The notes under the pieces: generated by a model | Databases searched by the model: none | Seen by the model: only the letters and a program-made list of their open reading frames with translations | Told to the model about the DNA's origin: nothing | Translations under genes and position numbers: made by a program | Part shown: piece after piece, positions 54,136 through 63,047 of the stretch | How positions within the stretch are numbered: the stretch's first letter is position 1 | How the letters are laid out: each line of letters starts with the position of its first letter | From: Streptomyces sp. V1I1 | GTDB lineage: Bacteria; Actinomycetota; Actinomycetes; Streptomycetales; Streptomycetaceae | Assembly (NCBI RefSeq): GCF_030817355.1 | Contig: NZ_JAUSZH010000001.1 | Coordinates: 8,097,001-8,161,000 of the forward strand | Direction of reading: 5' to 3' | DNA: 64,000 bases

Positions 54136-55243
54136 GTGCTGGGCGAGCCGTCCGTACCGGACACCATCGACGACATCGAAGCGAACGCCAGCAACGATGA
54201 CACGGGCGGGGGAGAGGAACTGCTGCAGTTCAGCACGCCCCGCCTCCCCGGACTGCTCAGCCGGTTCATCTCCCTGCGGGTCCTGCAGCCCGAGAGGTAC
54301 GCCTGGCTCCGCGGCTTGGAAGCCGCCCTCGCCTACCACCGGGCCCACGGCAACCTTCGAGTGCCCTACGACTACCGCTCACCCGTGGCACCTGACAGCG
54401 CACCGGACGACGGCTTCCCACTGGGGACATGGATCGTCCTTCAGCGCCGAGAGCGCCGCGCCGGCAGGCTCAGCGCTGAGCGGAGCGCGAAGCTGGACAC
54501 CCTCGGCATAGTGTGGTCGCCGTTCGACGCGGCCTTCGAAGAAGGACTGACCGCCTGCAGGAACTGGTTCGCCGCCCACGGACATCTGCTCCCGCCCATC
54601 GACGCCGTAGACCCTGACACCGGCTTCCCCCTCGGCCGGTGGCTGAAGAACCAGCGCGCCGCGGTCCGCACCGCGGATGAGCCCAGCGGTTGTCGGTCAC
54701 CGCGAGCGACAAGGAACGCGACGCCGCAGCCCAGGCCGACCGCCGTCGGGAAGCACTGGAGGAGATCGACGCGTCCTGGTGTCCCGCCTGGCCGGTGGAC
54801 TGGCAGCGTGCCTTCCATCTCGCCCGGCCTCTCGCCCAGGCCGGGCACACCCTGACCGGGCACCCGCCCCGGCGCCTGGTCGTGCACACGGCGAGGACAT
54901 CGGCCGCTGGATCACCACTCAGCAGACCACCTGGGACACGCTCAGCACCGGCCAGCAGTGGTTGCTGCGCAAGGTCCTGGGCATCGGCCCCGCCGCCCCC
55001 ACCGACCGGCCAGAAGCCAAGGCCCGCCAGAGCCACGCCGACAAGTGGGCACTCAATCTCACGGCAGCCCTCCAGTACCGGCGGCGTGAAGGGCACTTGG
55101 ACGTGCCTCGCAGGCACAACGAAACCGTTGAGGGCCAGGTCGTCAAGCTGGGGATCTTCGTCGCCAATACCCGGGCCCGACGCGACAGGCTCGCGTCCGA
55201 CCGGGTCAGCGCGCTCGACGAGCTCGGTATCCGCTGGTCATAA
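54136..55243 (+). pseudogene. Helicase-associated-domain protein, N-terminally truncated and frameshifted
   Basis: The sequence holds repeated helicase-associated (HA) domains as found at the C-terminus of large streptomycete DEAD/DEAH helicases: YAWLRGLEAALAYHRAHGNL, GFPLGTWIVLQRRERRAGRL, AFEEGLTACRNWFAAHGHLL, then IGRWITTQQTTWDTLSTGQQ and LNLTAALQYRRREGHLDVPR to LDELGIRWS. Frame changes occur near 54690 and 54885. The helicase motor is absent: the left end joins the transposase. A strong terminator follows the stop. Confidence 0.8.
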
Positions 55244-55257
55244 CTGACCGCCATGAG

Positions 55258-55296
55258 AAGGGGCCTGGCTGATTCTCGAGATCAGCCAGGCCCCTT
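55258..55296. terminator. Perfect bidirectional terminator
   Basis: Sixteen-base arms (aaggggcctggctgat and complement) around a 7-nt loop, ending in TTTT on the plus strand and mirrored on the other. It lies 15 bp after the helicase remnant. Confidence 0.9.
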
Positions 55297-55380
55297 TTCG
55301 TAGGCAACGCAGGCGCTCGTCATCCGGGTCGCCTGCGGAGGTGAGATTTCCTCACGTACGCGCGCGCCGTTCTAAAGCGC

Positions 55381-55409
55381 CCCGGCCCTCCCGCTAAGGG
55401 AGGACCGGG
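55381..55409 (-). terminator. Terminator of the secreted-protein gene
   Basis: Twelve-base arms (cccggccctccc / gggaggaccggg, one mismatch) around gctaa, 50 bp beyond the stop of the leftward gene ending at 55459. Confidence 0.75.
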
Positions 55410-55458
55410 CCGCTCTGCGGTCGCGCCACGCGGTTCGTCGGCGACGACCTCCCCCGTC

Positions 55459-55923
55459 TCAGCGGTAGTAGTAGGCTTTCGCCTCGATCGTGTGCGCCTT
55501 GCCCTTCAGGTAGATGCGCATGTAGTACGAGGTGCCGGACGACGCGTTCGCCTTCACCGTCATCCAGCCGCCGTTGCAGTAGCCCCAGCCGCCCTTCTTG
55601 ACGACCTTCTTGTCGCGGGTCCGCACCACGTCGATCTTGTACTTGGTGCCGTCACCGCCGTTCCAGCAGCGTGCGTTGACGCCGAGCGTGCCGCTGCGCG
55701 GGACGAAGTCGGGCGTGGCCCAGTACTTGGTGGGCTTGTGGCTCTTCGGGCCCCAGATCAGGTGCCAGCCCGCCTTCGCGGCGGAAGTTTCGGTCCGCGA
55801 AGCGGCGGTGCCCGGTGCGCTCTGCGCCGCCGGCGCTGCCTGGGCGGCCGGAGCGGCTATCGCGAGCCCGGTGCCCAGCGCCACCGTGGCCGTCGCCAGG
55901 GCGAGGCTCTTTCGTGCTGTCAT
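55459..55923 (-). CDS. Secreted small protein, hypothetical
   Basis: 154 residues. A Sec signal peptide (KSLALATATVALGTGLAIAA, cleaved near APAAQA) precedes a mature part of about 115 residues, basic and rich in Lys, Tyr and Trp, with two Cys (ARCWNGG and GYCNGG) that likely form a disulfide. The beta-rich pattern (KYKIDVVRTRDKKVVKKGG, SYYMRIYLKGKAHTIEAKAY) fits an extracellular beta-sandwich. The ATG follows ggaaagga. It is divergent from the two-component system at 56182 and may be its target, which is inference. Confidence 0.75.
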   Translation of the reverse strand: MTARKSLALATATVALGTGLAIAAPAAQAAPAAQSAPGTAASRTETSAAKAGWHLIWGPKSHKPTKYWATPDFVPRSGTLGVNARCWNGGDGTKYKIDVVRTRDKKVVKKGGWGYCNGGWMTVKANASSGTSYYMRIYLKGKAHTIEAKAYYYR

Positions 55924-56181
55924 CGTGTCGAATCCTTTCCCGGACCACCGGCCGGGTTCCCCCGTTGGGCACCCGTGTCGACCGTGTCCGCGTGGCGCCC
56001 GGTGGTCGGCCGCGGCGCCTCGTGCTGGTCCAAGAAGCTACGGGCGGCCCGTACCGGGCCGCGTCCGGCGACGGGTTGAACTCCCGGCAGACCCGCGGCA
56101 GTAGGCACACGGTTCCTGCACCTTTCGCGGTACCGCCGCAGTTTGACTACCCGCCGCCCGCACCACGGCTACGCTGCGGCG

Positions 56182-57351
56182 ATGCGGATCCGCCCCTCAG
56201 GCCGTGTTGGCCCGGCAGCCGACGCGCTGATTGCCGCGGCGCTCACCAGCGTGGCCGTGCTCCTCGGGCAGGAGGCCGCGAGCCAGGGTTGGTCCGCGCT
56301 CGACGCGCCCGCGTACGCGCTCGTCGGGCTGGTCAATCTGCCGCTCGCGCTGCGCAGCAGGGCGCCGGTCGCCGTCTGCGCCTTCGTCCACCTCGTGTGG
56401 TTCTGCTACGTCACCGCCGGCTACTGGCCCGTCGTGAACACCTTCGGCCCGATGCTCGCCGTCTATACGGTGGCGTCGCTGCGTCCCGTACGCACATCCG
56501 TCACCTGCGCCGCCGCGATGGCCGGGATCTGGATCTACGCGGGAGTGGTCAGCCACAGCGACTCCATGCCGTCCGTCGTCGGCCAGGCCCTCGTCTTCCC
56601 CGCCGTGCTGTGGCGCTTTGGCGTCACCGCCCGCCGTGCCGCCGAACTTGCCCGCAGGCTCCGTGAGGAGCAGGCCGAACGGGCCCGCCGAGAAGTGGCC
56701 GAGGAGCGCGGCAGGATCGCGCGCGAGCTGCACGATGTGGTGGCTCACCACATGTCGGTTATATCGGTGCAGGCGGGCCTGGCCGGATTCGTCTTCGACT
56801 CGGACCGCGACACGGCGCGTACCGCGCTCTCCACGATCTCCGGCACCAGCGCGGAGGCCCTCGATGAACTCCGCCGCATGCTTTGGGTGTTGCGGGCCTC
56901 GGACGAGGACGGTGTTCCGGCCACGCCCATGCCGGGCCTCGCGCGTCTGGGGGAGATGGTCGAGCGCGTACGGTCCGGGGGCGTGTGGGTCGACCTGCGG
57001 ATCGAGGGCATGGCCCGCCCGCTCGCGCCCGGCGTCGACCTGTGCGCGTACCGCGTCGTGCAGGAGGCGCTGACCAACGTACTGAAGCATGCGCCCGGAG
57101 CCATCGCGAGCGTGGAACTGCGCTATGAGCCAGGCCAGTTGGAGGTGACCGTCGCGGACGACGGACAGGGGGTGATTCCGGACAAGGTTCGGCCGGGCAG
57201 CGGGCATGGGTTGATCGGCATGCGTGAGCGGGCCAAGCTTTACGGCGGGCGGGTCGACATCGGCCCGCGGAGCGAGGGGGGTTTCGCGGTGCGTCTGACT
57301 CTGCCCACCTCCACGCAGGCCGTACGCGAGGGAGAAGACACGTCGGGATGA
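56182..57351 (+). CDS. Sensor histidine kinase, NarL/DesK type
   Basis: 389 residues. Four to five membrane helices form the N-terminal sensor (LIAAALTSVAVLLGQEAAS, YALVGLVNLPLALRSRAPVA). The HisKA_3 dimerisation helix carries the phospho-accepting His184 (RGRIARELHDVVAHHMSVIS). The ATPase domain has the N box (RVVQEALTNVLKHAP), DDGQGV and GHGLIGMRERAKLYGG. The ATG at 56182 has no ribosome site, and TACGCT 6-7 bases before it could be a -10, so a leaderless mRNA is possible. The stop overlaps the regulator start (ATGA). Confidence 0.9.
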   Translation: MRIRPSGRVGPAADALIAAALTSVAVLLGQEAASQGWSALDAPAYALVGLVNLPLALRSRAPVAVCAFVHLVWFCYVTAGYWPVVNTFGPMLAVYTVASLRPVRTSVTCAAAMAGIWIYAGVVSHSDSMPSVVGQALVFPAVLWRFGVTARRAAELARRLREEQAERARREVAEERGRIARELHDVVAHHMSVISVQAGLAGFVFDSDRDTARTALSTISGTSAEALDELRRMLWVLRASDEDGVPATPMPGLARLGEMVERVRSGGVWVDLRIEGMARPLAPGVDLCAYRVVQEALTNVLKHAPGAIASVELRYEPGQLEVTVADDGQGVIPDKVRPGSGHGLIGMRERAKLYGGRVDIGPRSEGGFAVRLTLPTSTQAVREGEDTSG

Positions 57352-58025
57352 CCAGGGTGCTCGTCGTCGACGACCAGTTCCTGATCCGCGCCGGACTGGT
57401 GGGGCTGCTGCGCGCGGCACCCGGCATCGAGGTGGTCGGCGAGGCGGGCGACGGCGAGGAGGCCGTCGCCCTGGCCGCACAGACCCGTCCCGACGTGATC
57501 CTGATGGACATCCGGATGCCCGGCATGAGCGGCGTCGCGGCCACCGAGAAGATCCTCGCCGACGCGCCGGACCCGTTGCCCCGGGTCCTCGTCCTGACCA
57601 CCTTCGACCTGGACGAGTATGTCTACGGTGCCTTGCGTGCCGGTGCCTGCGGCTTTCTGCTCAAGGACTCGGGGCCCGAGCGGCTGCTCGCCGCGGTGGC
57701 GGCGGTCGGCGGGGGAGACGCGCTCTTCGCGCCCAGCGTCACGCGCCGCCTGGTCGAGGCGTTCGCCCAACGGGCCGGAAACGCCGGGAGAACGGACGAA
57801 CCGCCGCCCGATCTGGGGGCGTTGACCGCGCGCGAGGTGGAGGTGCTGAGGCTGACCGCCAGAGGTCTGTCCAACCTGGAGATCGCCGGCGAGCTGTTCA
57901 TCAGCGAGGCGACTGTCAAGACGCACCTCAATCGCACGATGACCAAACTGGACCTGGGCAGCAGGGCGCAGGCCGTGGTGGTGGCGTACGAGACGGGTTT
58001 GGTCACTCCAGGGGGCGCGGGCTGA
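57348..58025 (+). CDS. Response regulator, NarL/FixJ family
   Basis: 225 residues. The receiver domain has the acidic pair (VVDDQ), phospho-acceptor Asp54 (VILMDIRMPG), and the later Thr and Lys (VLTTFDL, LLKDSG). The C-terminal LuxR helix-turn-helix is complete (LTAREVEVLRLTARGLSNLE, AGELFISEATVKTHL). It is translationally coupled to its kinase. Target genes are unknown; the divergent secreted protein is a neighbour candidate. Confidence 0.93.
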   Translation: MTRVLVVDDQFLIRAGLVGLLRAAPGIEVVGEAGDGEEAVALAAQTRPDVILMDIRMPGMSGVAATEKILADAPDPLPRVLVLTTFDLDEYVYGALRAGACGFLLKDSGPERLLAAVAAVGGGDALFAPSVTRRLVEAFAQRAGNAGRTDEPPPDLGALTAREVEVLRLTARGLSNLEIAGELFISEATVKTHLNRTMTKLDLGSRAQAVVVAYETGLVTPGGAG

Positions 58026-58061
58026 CCGGCCGCGGACTGAGGGGGACGGGGCGCCGCTGCG

Positions 58062-58290
58062 TACGCAGGTAGCGTGAACCATCTCGGCACCGCCCGCCGC
58101 ATCGCCTCGGGGCCTTGCACCTCAAGCGCGCGCGTGCGCAGAGCGTCGGACCAGCTCAGATCGCCGCGCCAGACCTCGGTCATGCGGCGCAGGCCTGCGG
58201 TCACCGCCACCGTGAAGCCGGGGTCCGCGTCGCAGACGTCTGCACCGGCTGCTGTGATCAACCCCGCCCGGCCCCACCCGCCCGCCGCCA
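58062..58290 (-). pseudogene. HxlR-like regulator, C-terminal fragment
   Basis: The minus-strand frame (DADPGFTVAVTAGLRRMTEV, WRGDLSWSDALRTRALEVQG) fits the sterol-carrier-like tail found on some HxlR-family winged-helix regulators. The DNA-binding part is missing and the end runs into the response-regulator region. Confidence 0.4.
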
Positions 58291-58438
58291 GGCAGAATCC
58301 CTCATACCGGCCATGGCGCCTGGGAAGCCATCGCCGCTGCCGTGGTCCCCCAGGGAACGGAACCCAGCACGGAACCAGGTCGGGGTCCAGGACGTACGCG
58401 AGGTGCCCAAGCAGTAAGCGGCCGCGGTCAACGACTCC

Positions 58439-58567
58439 ATGAACGAGCGGATCCGCGCCGCGCTGCACAGGCGGTGGGGCGAGCAGGCCGCGGCCCCTGT
58501 CCAGCGCGGCTCGGTCGCCTTGATGACTCAGGAGTTCCGCGCGGCCGTTACCGCGAACAGCGCCTAA
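58439..58567 (+). CDS. Doubtful 42-residue protein
   Basis: MNERIRAALHRRWGEQAAAP, then VQRGSVALMTQEFRAAVTAN ending at TAA. Composition is protein-like and the frame is open further upstream, so it may instead be the end of a lost gene. No ribosome site is clear. Confidence 0.25.
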   Translation: MNERIRAALHRRWGEQAAAPVQRGSVALMTQEFRAAVTANSA

Positions 58568-58661
58568 CGCTGCACCGGATGTTCGGCTGCCTGTGGGCGA
58601 AGTGCGGTACGACCGCCTTCCTCCAGCGGCGAGCTCGTCACCCCGGGCGTTGCTGCGCGAG

Positions 58662-58796
58662 TCAGCGGGGTGGTTCGTTCGCCTGCCGCTCCACCCAGCG
58701 CGCCAGGTCATTGCCCTCCTCGAAGAACACGCCCGGCTCGATCTGCGGCAGTACGCCAACCTCGTTCCGCCGCAACTCGGCCAGCTCGTCAGTCAT
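58662..58796 (-). CDS. Small protein coupled to the 210-residue hypothetical
   Basis: 44 residues (MTDELAELRRNEVGVLPQIE, PGVFFEEGNDLARWVERQAN). The ATG overlaps the stop of the upstream gene as ATGA, a strong sign of genuine coupled translation. It is acidic and soluble. The function is unknown. Confidence 0.6.
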   Translation of the reverse strand: MTDELAELRRNEVGVLPQIEPGVFFEEGNDLARWVERQANEPPR

Positions 58797-59425
58797 TCGA
58801 AAACGGGCATGGCCGAGGCGTGAGCCATCCCGAGTAGGAGACCCGCCCGCCTGATCTCCCCGGCCGTGGTCACCTCAGAGGCCAGGTCCTCGTATTCCCG
58901 CATTGCCTGGTCCTCCTCCGCGGACCGGTACGCCTCGCATGGGAGGGCGTCGGGGTGTTCGTCACGCCAGTCCCTCAGGAGGCCGATTGCTTTCGCTGAC
59001 GAGTGCCAGCACGCGCAGCGCACCTGCAGCACCAGGTCGGCGGGCAGCCGCACCGTGATCTGTTCCGGGCAGTCGACGTCCCGTGAGCCGGGCCAGCGCC
59101 CGCCGATCAGCGCCTGCTGCGGCAGAGGCGGCCATTTCCGGCTCCATCCCCGCCTTTTCAACTCCTGCCGCACCCCGTACGTGACCACCACATCGCGAGT
59201 GTCGACCAGATTCCCGCACTCCTGCAGGCTCGCCTTGTACATCTGCCACTGAGCCCGCCGTACGGCGGCCTCCCGGCTCGGGAGGCCATCAGCGCTCCAC
59301 CGGGGTGTGCTCCTCAGTGACTTGGCCCGCCTCCGCTCAGCTGTGAACAGCGGCCTCAATGCCTCGAGCTTGTCCTTCGTACCGGCAGGCAGGGAGGGGG
59401 TGACGGGTGTGGTGCTGACGGTCAT
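58793..59425 (-). CDS. Hypothetical protein, 210 residues
   Basis: A soluble protein with a basic N-terminal half (ERRRAKSLRSTPRWSADGLP, REAAVRRAQWQMYKASLQEC), a central ITVRLPADLVLQVRCACWHS segment like a ribbon-helix-helix or sheet motif, and a helical C-terminus. No family is recognised. The ATG at 59425 is chosen over codons further upstream. It is followed in coupled translation by a 44-residue protein. The pair could be a toxin-antitoxin-like or regulatory unit, which is speculation. Confidence 0.6.
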   Translation of the reverse strand: MTVSTTPVTPSLPAGTKDKLEALRPLFTAERRRAKSLRSTPRWSADGLPSREAAVRRAQWQMYKASLQECGNLVDTRDVVVTYGVRQELKRRGWSRKWPPLPQQALIGGRWPGSRDVDCPEQITVRLPADLVLQVRCACWHSSAKAIGLLRDWRDEHPDALPCEAYRSAEEDQAMREYEDLASEVTTAGEIRRAGLLLGMAHASAMPVFE

Positions 59426-59537
59426 ACGACACATCATGCCGGGACCTTCGACACCGCCTCACCCCTCGTCCCGGCAGTCGCGCGCAAGTGCTTTGACTGA
59501 GCTTGTTCCGCTTTGACGGACACCGTCGGTGTGGTGG

Positions 59538-60410
59538 TCAGGCCGCGAGTGCGGTCTCGTAGTCGGCGGGACTCCGGTAGCCGAGGCTGCTGTGCAATCG
59601 GTGCAAGTTGTACCAGCCTTCGATGAAGTCGAAGATCGCGGTGCGGGCGGCGGCCCGGCTGGGCCAGGCGGTGGTGCCGAGCAACTCGCGCTTGATGGTG
59701 GCGAAGAACGACTCGGCGAGCGCGTTGTCCCAGCATTGGCCGGTGCGGCCGACCGAGAGCCGGATGCCGAACTCACTGCTGAGGGCGGCGAATTCGGTGC
59801 TGGTGTATTGGCAGCCGCGGTCCGAGTGAAAGATCACCGACCGGCTTGGGCGACGCTGTCGACAGGCAGATCGCAGGGCATCAGCAACCAGCTCGGTCCG
59901 CAGGTGATCAGCGGTTGCCCAGCCGACCACCCGGCGCGATGCGATGTCGATGACAGTCGCCAGATAGAGCCAGCCTTCCTCGGTCGGAACGTAGGTGATG
60001 TCACCGCACCAGCGGGTGTCGATCGCCATGGGATCAGGAGCGAAATCACGCAGGACCAGGTCGGGGCGGGTGGCGGCTCGCGGGTCTGGGATCGTGGTCA
60101 GTTGTCGGCGTCTGCGATGACGGCCCTGCAGCCCGGCATTGCGCATCAGTCTGGCGATCCGGCGCCGGCCGCAATCCTGGCCTGCCTGTTGCAGGGCAGC
60201 GTGGATGCGCGGAGAGCCGTAGGTGCCCCGCGACCACTCGTGGACTTCGGTGATCCTCCCGGTCAGCTCGGCATCGCGGACCGCCCGCGGTCCGGGCTTG
60301 CCGCCGCGGCGGGCATAGAAGGCGGTGCGGGAGACCTTGAGCAGTTCACATGCGCGCTTGACGTTGTGACCGTCCTGCTTCTCCGCCTCGATGAACGGGT
60401 GCACGCTCAC
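59538..60410 (-). CDS. IS3-family transposase OrfB (copy 2)
   Basis: Same 290-residue predicted protein as the copy at 40183: rve core with Asp, Asp, Glu in RWCGDITYV, VIFHSDRGCQY and NALAESFFATIK. Starts at a GTG overlapping OrfA. No lesion is visible. Confidence 0.92.
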   Translation of the reverse strand: MSVHPFIEAEKQDGHNVKRACELLKVSRTAFYARRGGKPGPRAVRDAELTGRITEVHEWSRGTYGSPRIHAALQQAGQDCGRRRIARLMRNAGLQGRHRRRRQLTTIPDPRAATRPDLVLRDFAPDPMAIDTRWCGDITYVPTEEGWLYLATVIDIASRRVVGWATADHLRTELVADALRSACRQRRPSRSVIFHSDRGCQYTSTEFAALSSEFGIRLSVGRTGQCWDNALAESFFATIKRELLGTTAWPSRAAARTAIFDFIEGWYNLHRLHSSLGYRSPADYETALAA

Positions 60411-60715
60411 CGGGTCTCCTTCGCGAAGAAAGCCGTTGCACGCTTGAGGATGTCGACGTCCTCGCGCAGGCGACGGTTCTCCCGCCGCAACGCGGCCAAC
60501 TCCTCACGCTCGCTGCTGGTCAGGCCGTCCTTCTCGCCCGCGTCGACCTCAGCCTGGCTGGCCCACAGCCGCACCGCGGTCTCCGTCAGGTCGAAGTCCT
60601 TGGCGATCTGACCGACCGAACGGTCACCACGCCGGCACAGTTCAACGATCTCGGCCTTGAACTCCGGCGTGAACGAACGGCGAGGCCGAGGCTTCTTCTT
60701 CCCCATGCTCTCCAT
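60407..60715 (-). CDS. IS3-family transposase OrfA (copy 2)
   Basis: Same 102-residue predicted protein as the copy at 39878: helix-turn-helix followed by a leucine-heptad coiled coil. The same ggaagg site precedes its ATG. Confidence 0.9.
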   Translation of the reverse strand: MESMGKKKPRPRRSFTPEFKAEIVELCRRGDRSVGQIAKDFDLTETAVRLWASQAEVDAGEKDGLTSSEREELAALRRENRRLREDVDILKRATAFFAKETR

Positions 60716-60881
60716 GATGGACATCCTTCCGGGGCAGAACCCCTGATCTCAGATGTCCGTCAAAGCGGATCAAGCCCAGACCGGGAACGCGTCCGGTCAC
60801 TCATCGGGCTCCCCAGTCGATCACTGTCCGATCGACCGGCTACTCTCAGCGGACTTTGCACGTCGATGCCCGGGGGGCTCT

Positions 60882-61645
60882 GTGGGTTCCACGCCTACCA
60901 CATCTTTGGCTTCGGCCACCGTCATCCTTTCGCTCACCCTCCTGACGGCCTCCGGGCCTGCGGGAGCCGAATCCGCGCGGGGAAAGGCCGATGGCCAAGC
61001 GACGGCTTCCGCTCAGCCGACGCAGGAGGCAACGCCGCTAGCCGACTTGAGCGGTGGGCAGCTGCAGGACAAGGCACTGGCCGCGACCCGCGACGCAACC
61101 TCGCTGCGGTTGCGGGTCCACGAAGCCGAGGGCGGCGTCGACATAGACATCACCGTCGACAGGAAAGGGCAGTGCCGAGGCTCCATGAGCCTGGCAGACG
61201 GCACCATCAGCCACATCCGGACCACCGACCTCATGTTCTTCAAGCCCAATGAGGCCTTCGTCCGACGTCAGTGGGCAAAGGGCCTACCTCCCAAGGAAGC
61301 GACTCCGTTGTCGCGAAGCTCGCCGGCCGGTGGTCCAAGGTCAGGACGAGCGACCCCAGCGCAGAGGGCATGGGACGACTGTGCAACATGAAGAACCTCC
61401 TTGCCGGGTTCACCAGCACCCCTCTGGCCCGCAAGGGCAAGCCGACCACGCTCAACGACCAGCAAGTGCTGACGGTCACCGTCCCTCGCCAGGGCAGGCT
61501 CGACACCTGGTACATCGCCGCGGATGGCGCCCCCTACCTGCTCAAGCTGACGAAAGGCGGCAGCCCGAACTCGACCGAGATGTCCACGCACAACCAGCCG
61601 GTCGACCTGACACCACCTGATGCAAAGGTCCAGGACCTCACCTAG
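60882..61645 (+). pseudogene. Secreted hypothetical protein, frameshifted
   Basis: The GTG at 60882 follows a G6 site and encodes a Sec signal peptide (SATVILSLTLLTASGPAGA), without a lipobox Cys. The mature part reads LQDKALAATRDATSLRLRVH, EAEGGVDIDITVDRKGQCRG, ISHIRTTDLMFFKPNEAF. A frame change near 61275 (RRQWAKG) leads to the rest: SVVAKLAGRWSKVRTSDPSA, LDTWYIAADGAPYLLKLTKG. The two halves together resemble LppX/LprG-like streptomycete exported proteins. A one-base error would restore it. Confidence 0.7.
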
Positions 61646-61703
61646 GCCGGCCAAACCGGTTCGACCGCGTGATGCAGGGACGCTGGGGGACAGACGCCCA
61701 GAA

Positions 61704-61725
61704 CGACCCCAGCTGGTTGGGGTCG
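61704..61725. terminator. Hairpin after the secreted-protein remnant
   Basis: Eight-base perfect arms cgacccca / tggggtcg around gctggt, about 60 bp beyond the stop at 61645. Confidence 0.55.
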
Positions 61726-61756
61726 CGGGACTGAAGACGGCTGGGCGATACGCCCG

Positions 61757-61775
61757 GACGCAGTCGGACTGCGTC
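61757..61775 (-). terminator. Hairpin directly after the disrupted small membrane-protein gene
   Basis: Perfect 8-bp arms gacgcagt / actgcgtc around cgg. Read on the minus strand it begins at the stop codon (61775-61777) of the gene split by the IS630 transposon, so it is likely that gene's terminator. Confidence 0.55.
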
Positions 61776-61869
61776 TAGCGTGTCGGCGGGTTGTGCCGGG
61801 GCGTCTGCATCCGAAGCAGTACCCAGGGGACCATCAGGGGCACTACGACCTTCTTAACGGCAACGACTA
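61775..61869 (-). pseudogene. Small membrane-protein gene, 3' part (split by transposon)
   Basis: 30 codons plus stop that continue the frame of 63433-63474 after removal of the transposon and one TA. The restored protein has 44 residues: MIPLIIGIAVLAVLVVAVKK, then VVVPLMVPWVLLRMQTPRHN and PPTR. It has one long hydrophobic helix and a basic tail. The fit of frame, stop and terminator makes a real gene likely. Confidence 0.75.
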
Positions 61870-61877
61870 GTGCCGCA

Positions 61878-63017
61878 TCAGGCAACGTTCGCCCCGTCGA
61901 CCACGGCTCGTAGCCGCTGATCGTCAGCATGACGGTTTCGCCAGATGAGGTAGCGGCGGATCATGCTGCCCTGCTCCTTGTGACTGGCGTGGTCGGTGCC
62001 ATCGAGGGTGAAGTAGCGCAGGGCGGTGAACTGGGCCTCGATGCGATTCAGCCACGAGGAGTTCGTCGGGGTGTAGGCGATCTCGACGTTGTTGGCCTGG
62101 GCCCAGTCCGCCACGCGGCGGCACCGCTTGGTGGTCAGGTGCGGGGAGTAGTTGTCGCACACGATCGCCAGGCGGACCGTCGGCGGGTAGAGGGTCCGCA
62201 GGTAGCGGCAGAACTCCAGGAACTTCGACCGGGTCTTGGTCTTCTTGATGTGTCCGTAGAGCTTGTCCTTGGCGAGGTCGTAGGCGGCGAACAGATGCCG
62301 CACCCCGTGCGGGCGGGTGTAGGTCGCCCGTCGGCGGGGCCGGGGTTCACGGTCTCGGTCCTTGTGTTTGCCGCCGCGTTCGGCCCACTGACGGCCCGGA
62401 TGTGGCTGGAGGTTCAGCGGCCCGAACTCGTCCAGGCATAAGACCACCTCCGGCTCGCCTTCTTCAGGTATGACCTCGCCGTCGGCGATCGCGTAGAGAT
62501 GTTCGACGCGCGCCTTCTTGGCCGCGTAGTCCGGGTCGCGGGAGGTCTTCCAGGTCTTCACGCGTTGAAAGGAGACGCCTTCCTCGCGGAGCAGGATGCG
62601 CAGGCCCTCGTGGCTGATGTCGTCGACCACCCCCTCTGCGACCAGGAAGTCCGCCAGCTTGGTCAGGCTCCAGGTCGAGAACGGCAGGCCGTGTTCAGCC
62701 GGCTGGGACTTGGCGATCTTCTTGACCTCGCGGCGTTCGGTAAGGCTGAAGGTCTTCGGCCGGCCGCCTTTGTACTTCGGGTAGAGGGAGCCGAAGCCGT
62801 CAGTGTTGAAGTTATGGATGACGTCCCGGACCCGGTCGGTGCTGGTGAACGTCACTTCGGCAATCTTCGCCACGGTCATGCCCTGCGCGGACAGCAGCAC
62901 CATCTGCGCCCGCCGCCAGGTCACCACCGAACCGGTACCGCGGCGGATGATCCGCAGCAGCCGCCTGCCCTCGTCATCATCGATCTCACGGACACGTACT
63001 CGTTCTGCCACCAGCAC
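61878..63017 (-). CDS. IS630-family transposase
   Basis: 379 residues. The N-terminal paired-type HTH (RRAQMVLLSAQGMTVAKIAE) is followed by a winged helix (GGRPKTFSLTERREVKKIAK) and the DDE_3 core: Asp in PEVVLCLDEFGPLNLQPHPG, Asp in VRLAIVCDNYSPHLTTKR, Glu in NSSWLNRIEAQFTALRYFTL. The catalytic triad is complete. The stop codon lies inside the terminal inverted repeat. GTG at 63017 is chosen because gaggcagag precedes it; a GTG at 63035 is in frame. It is probably co-transcribed with the VOC gene upstream. Confidence 0.9.
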   Translation of the reverse strand: MLVAERVRVREIDDDEGRRLLRIIRRGTGSVVTWRRAQMVLLSAQGMTVAKIAEVTFTSTDRVRDVIHNFNTDGFGSLYPKYKGGRPKTFSLTERREVKKIAKSQPAEHGLPFSTWSLTKLADFLVAEGVVDDISHEGLRILLREEGVSFQRVKTWKTSRDPDYAAKKARVEHLYAIADGEVIPEEGEPEVVLCLDEFGPLNLQPHPGRQWAERGGKHKDRDREPRPRRRATYTRPHGVRHLFAAYDLAKDKLYGHIKKTKTRSKFLEFCRYLRTLYPPTVRLAIVCDNYSPHLTTKRCRRVADWAQANNVEIAYTPTNSSWLNRIEAQFTALRYFTLDGTDHASHKEQGSMIRRYLIWRNRHADDQRLRAVVDGANVA

Positions 63018-63047
63018 AGTTTCTCTGCCTCGCACTACCGGCAGTGC

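Larger units (their letters stand above)
59498..60778 (-). mobile_element. IS3-family element, copy 2 (inverted)
   Basis: 1281 bp, the same length as the copy at 39815-41095, with the same predicted proteins and in opposite orientation. The flanks share GAC (59495-59497 and 60779-60781), a 3-bp target duplication that differs from the GTCT of copy 1. Confidence 0.92.

Noticed and set aside
59529..60611. 360-codon plus-strand frame inside the second IS3 copy, and its equal at 39982-41064
   Set aside because: Present only because it mirrors OrfB in both copies; no protein features.
39815..60778. A 21-kb composite transposon bounded by the two IS3 copies
   Set aside because: Outer flanks do not match (GTCT left, GACC right), and each copy has its own target repeat, so the copies arrived independently.
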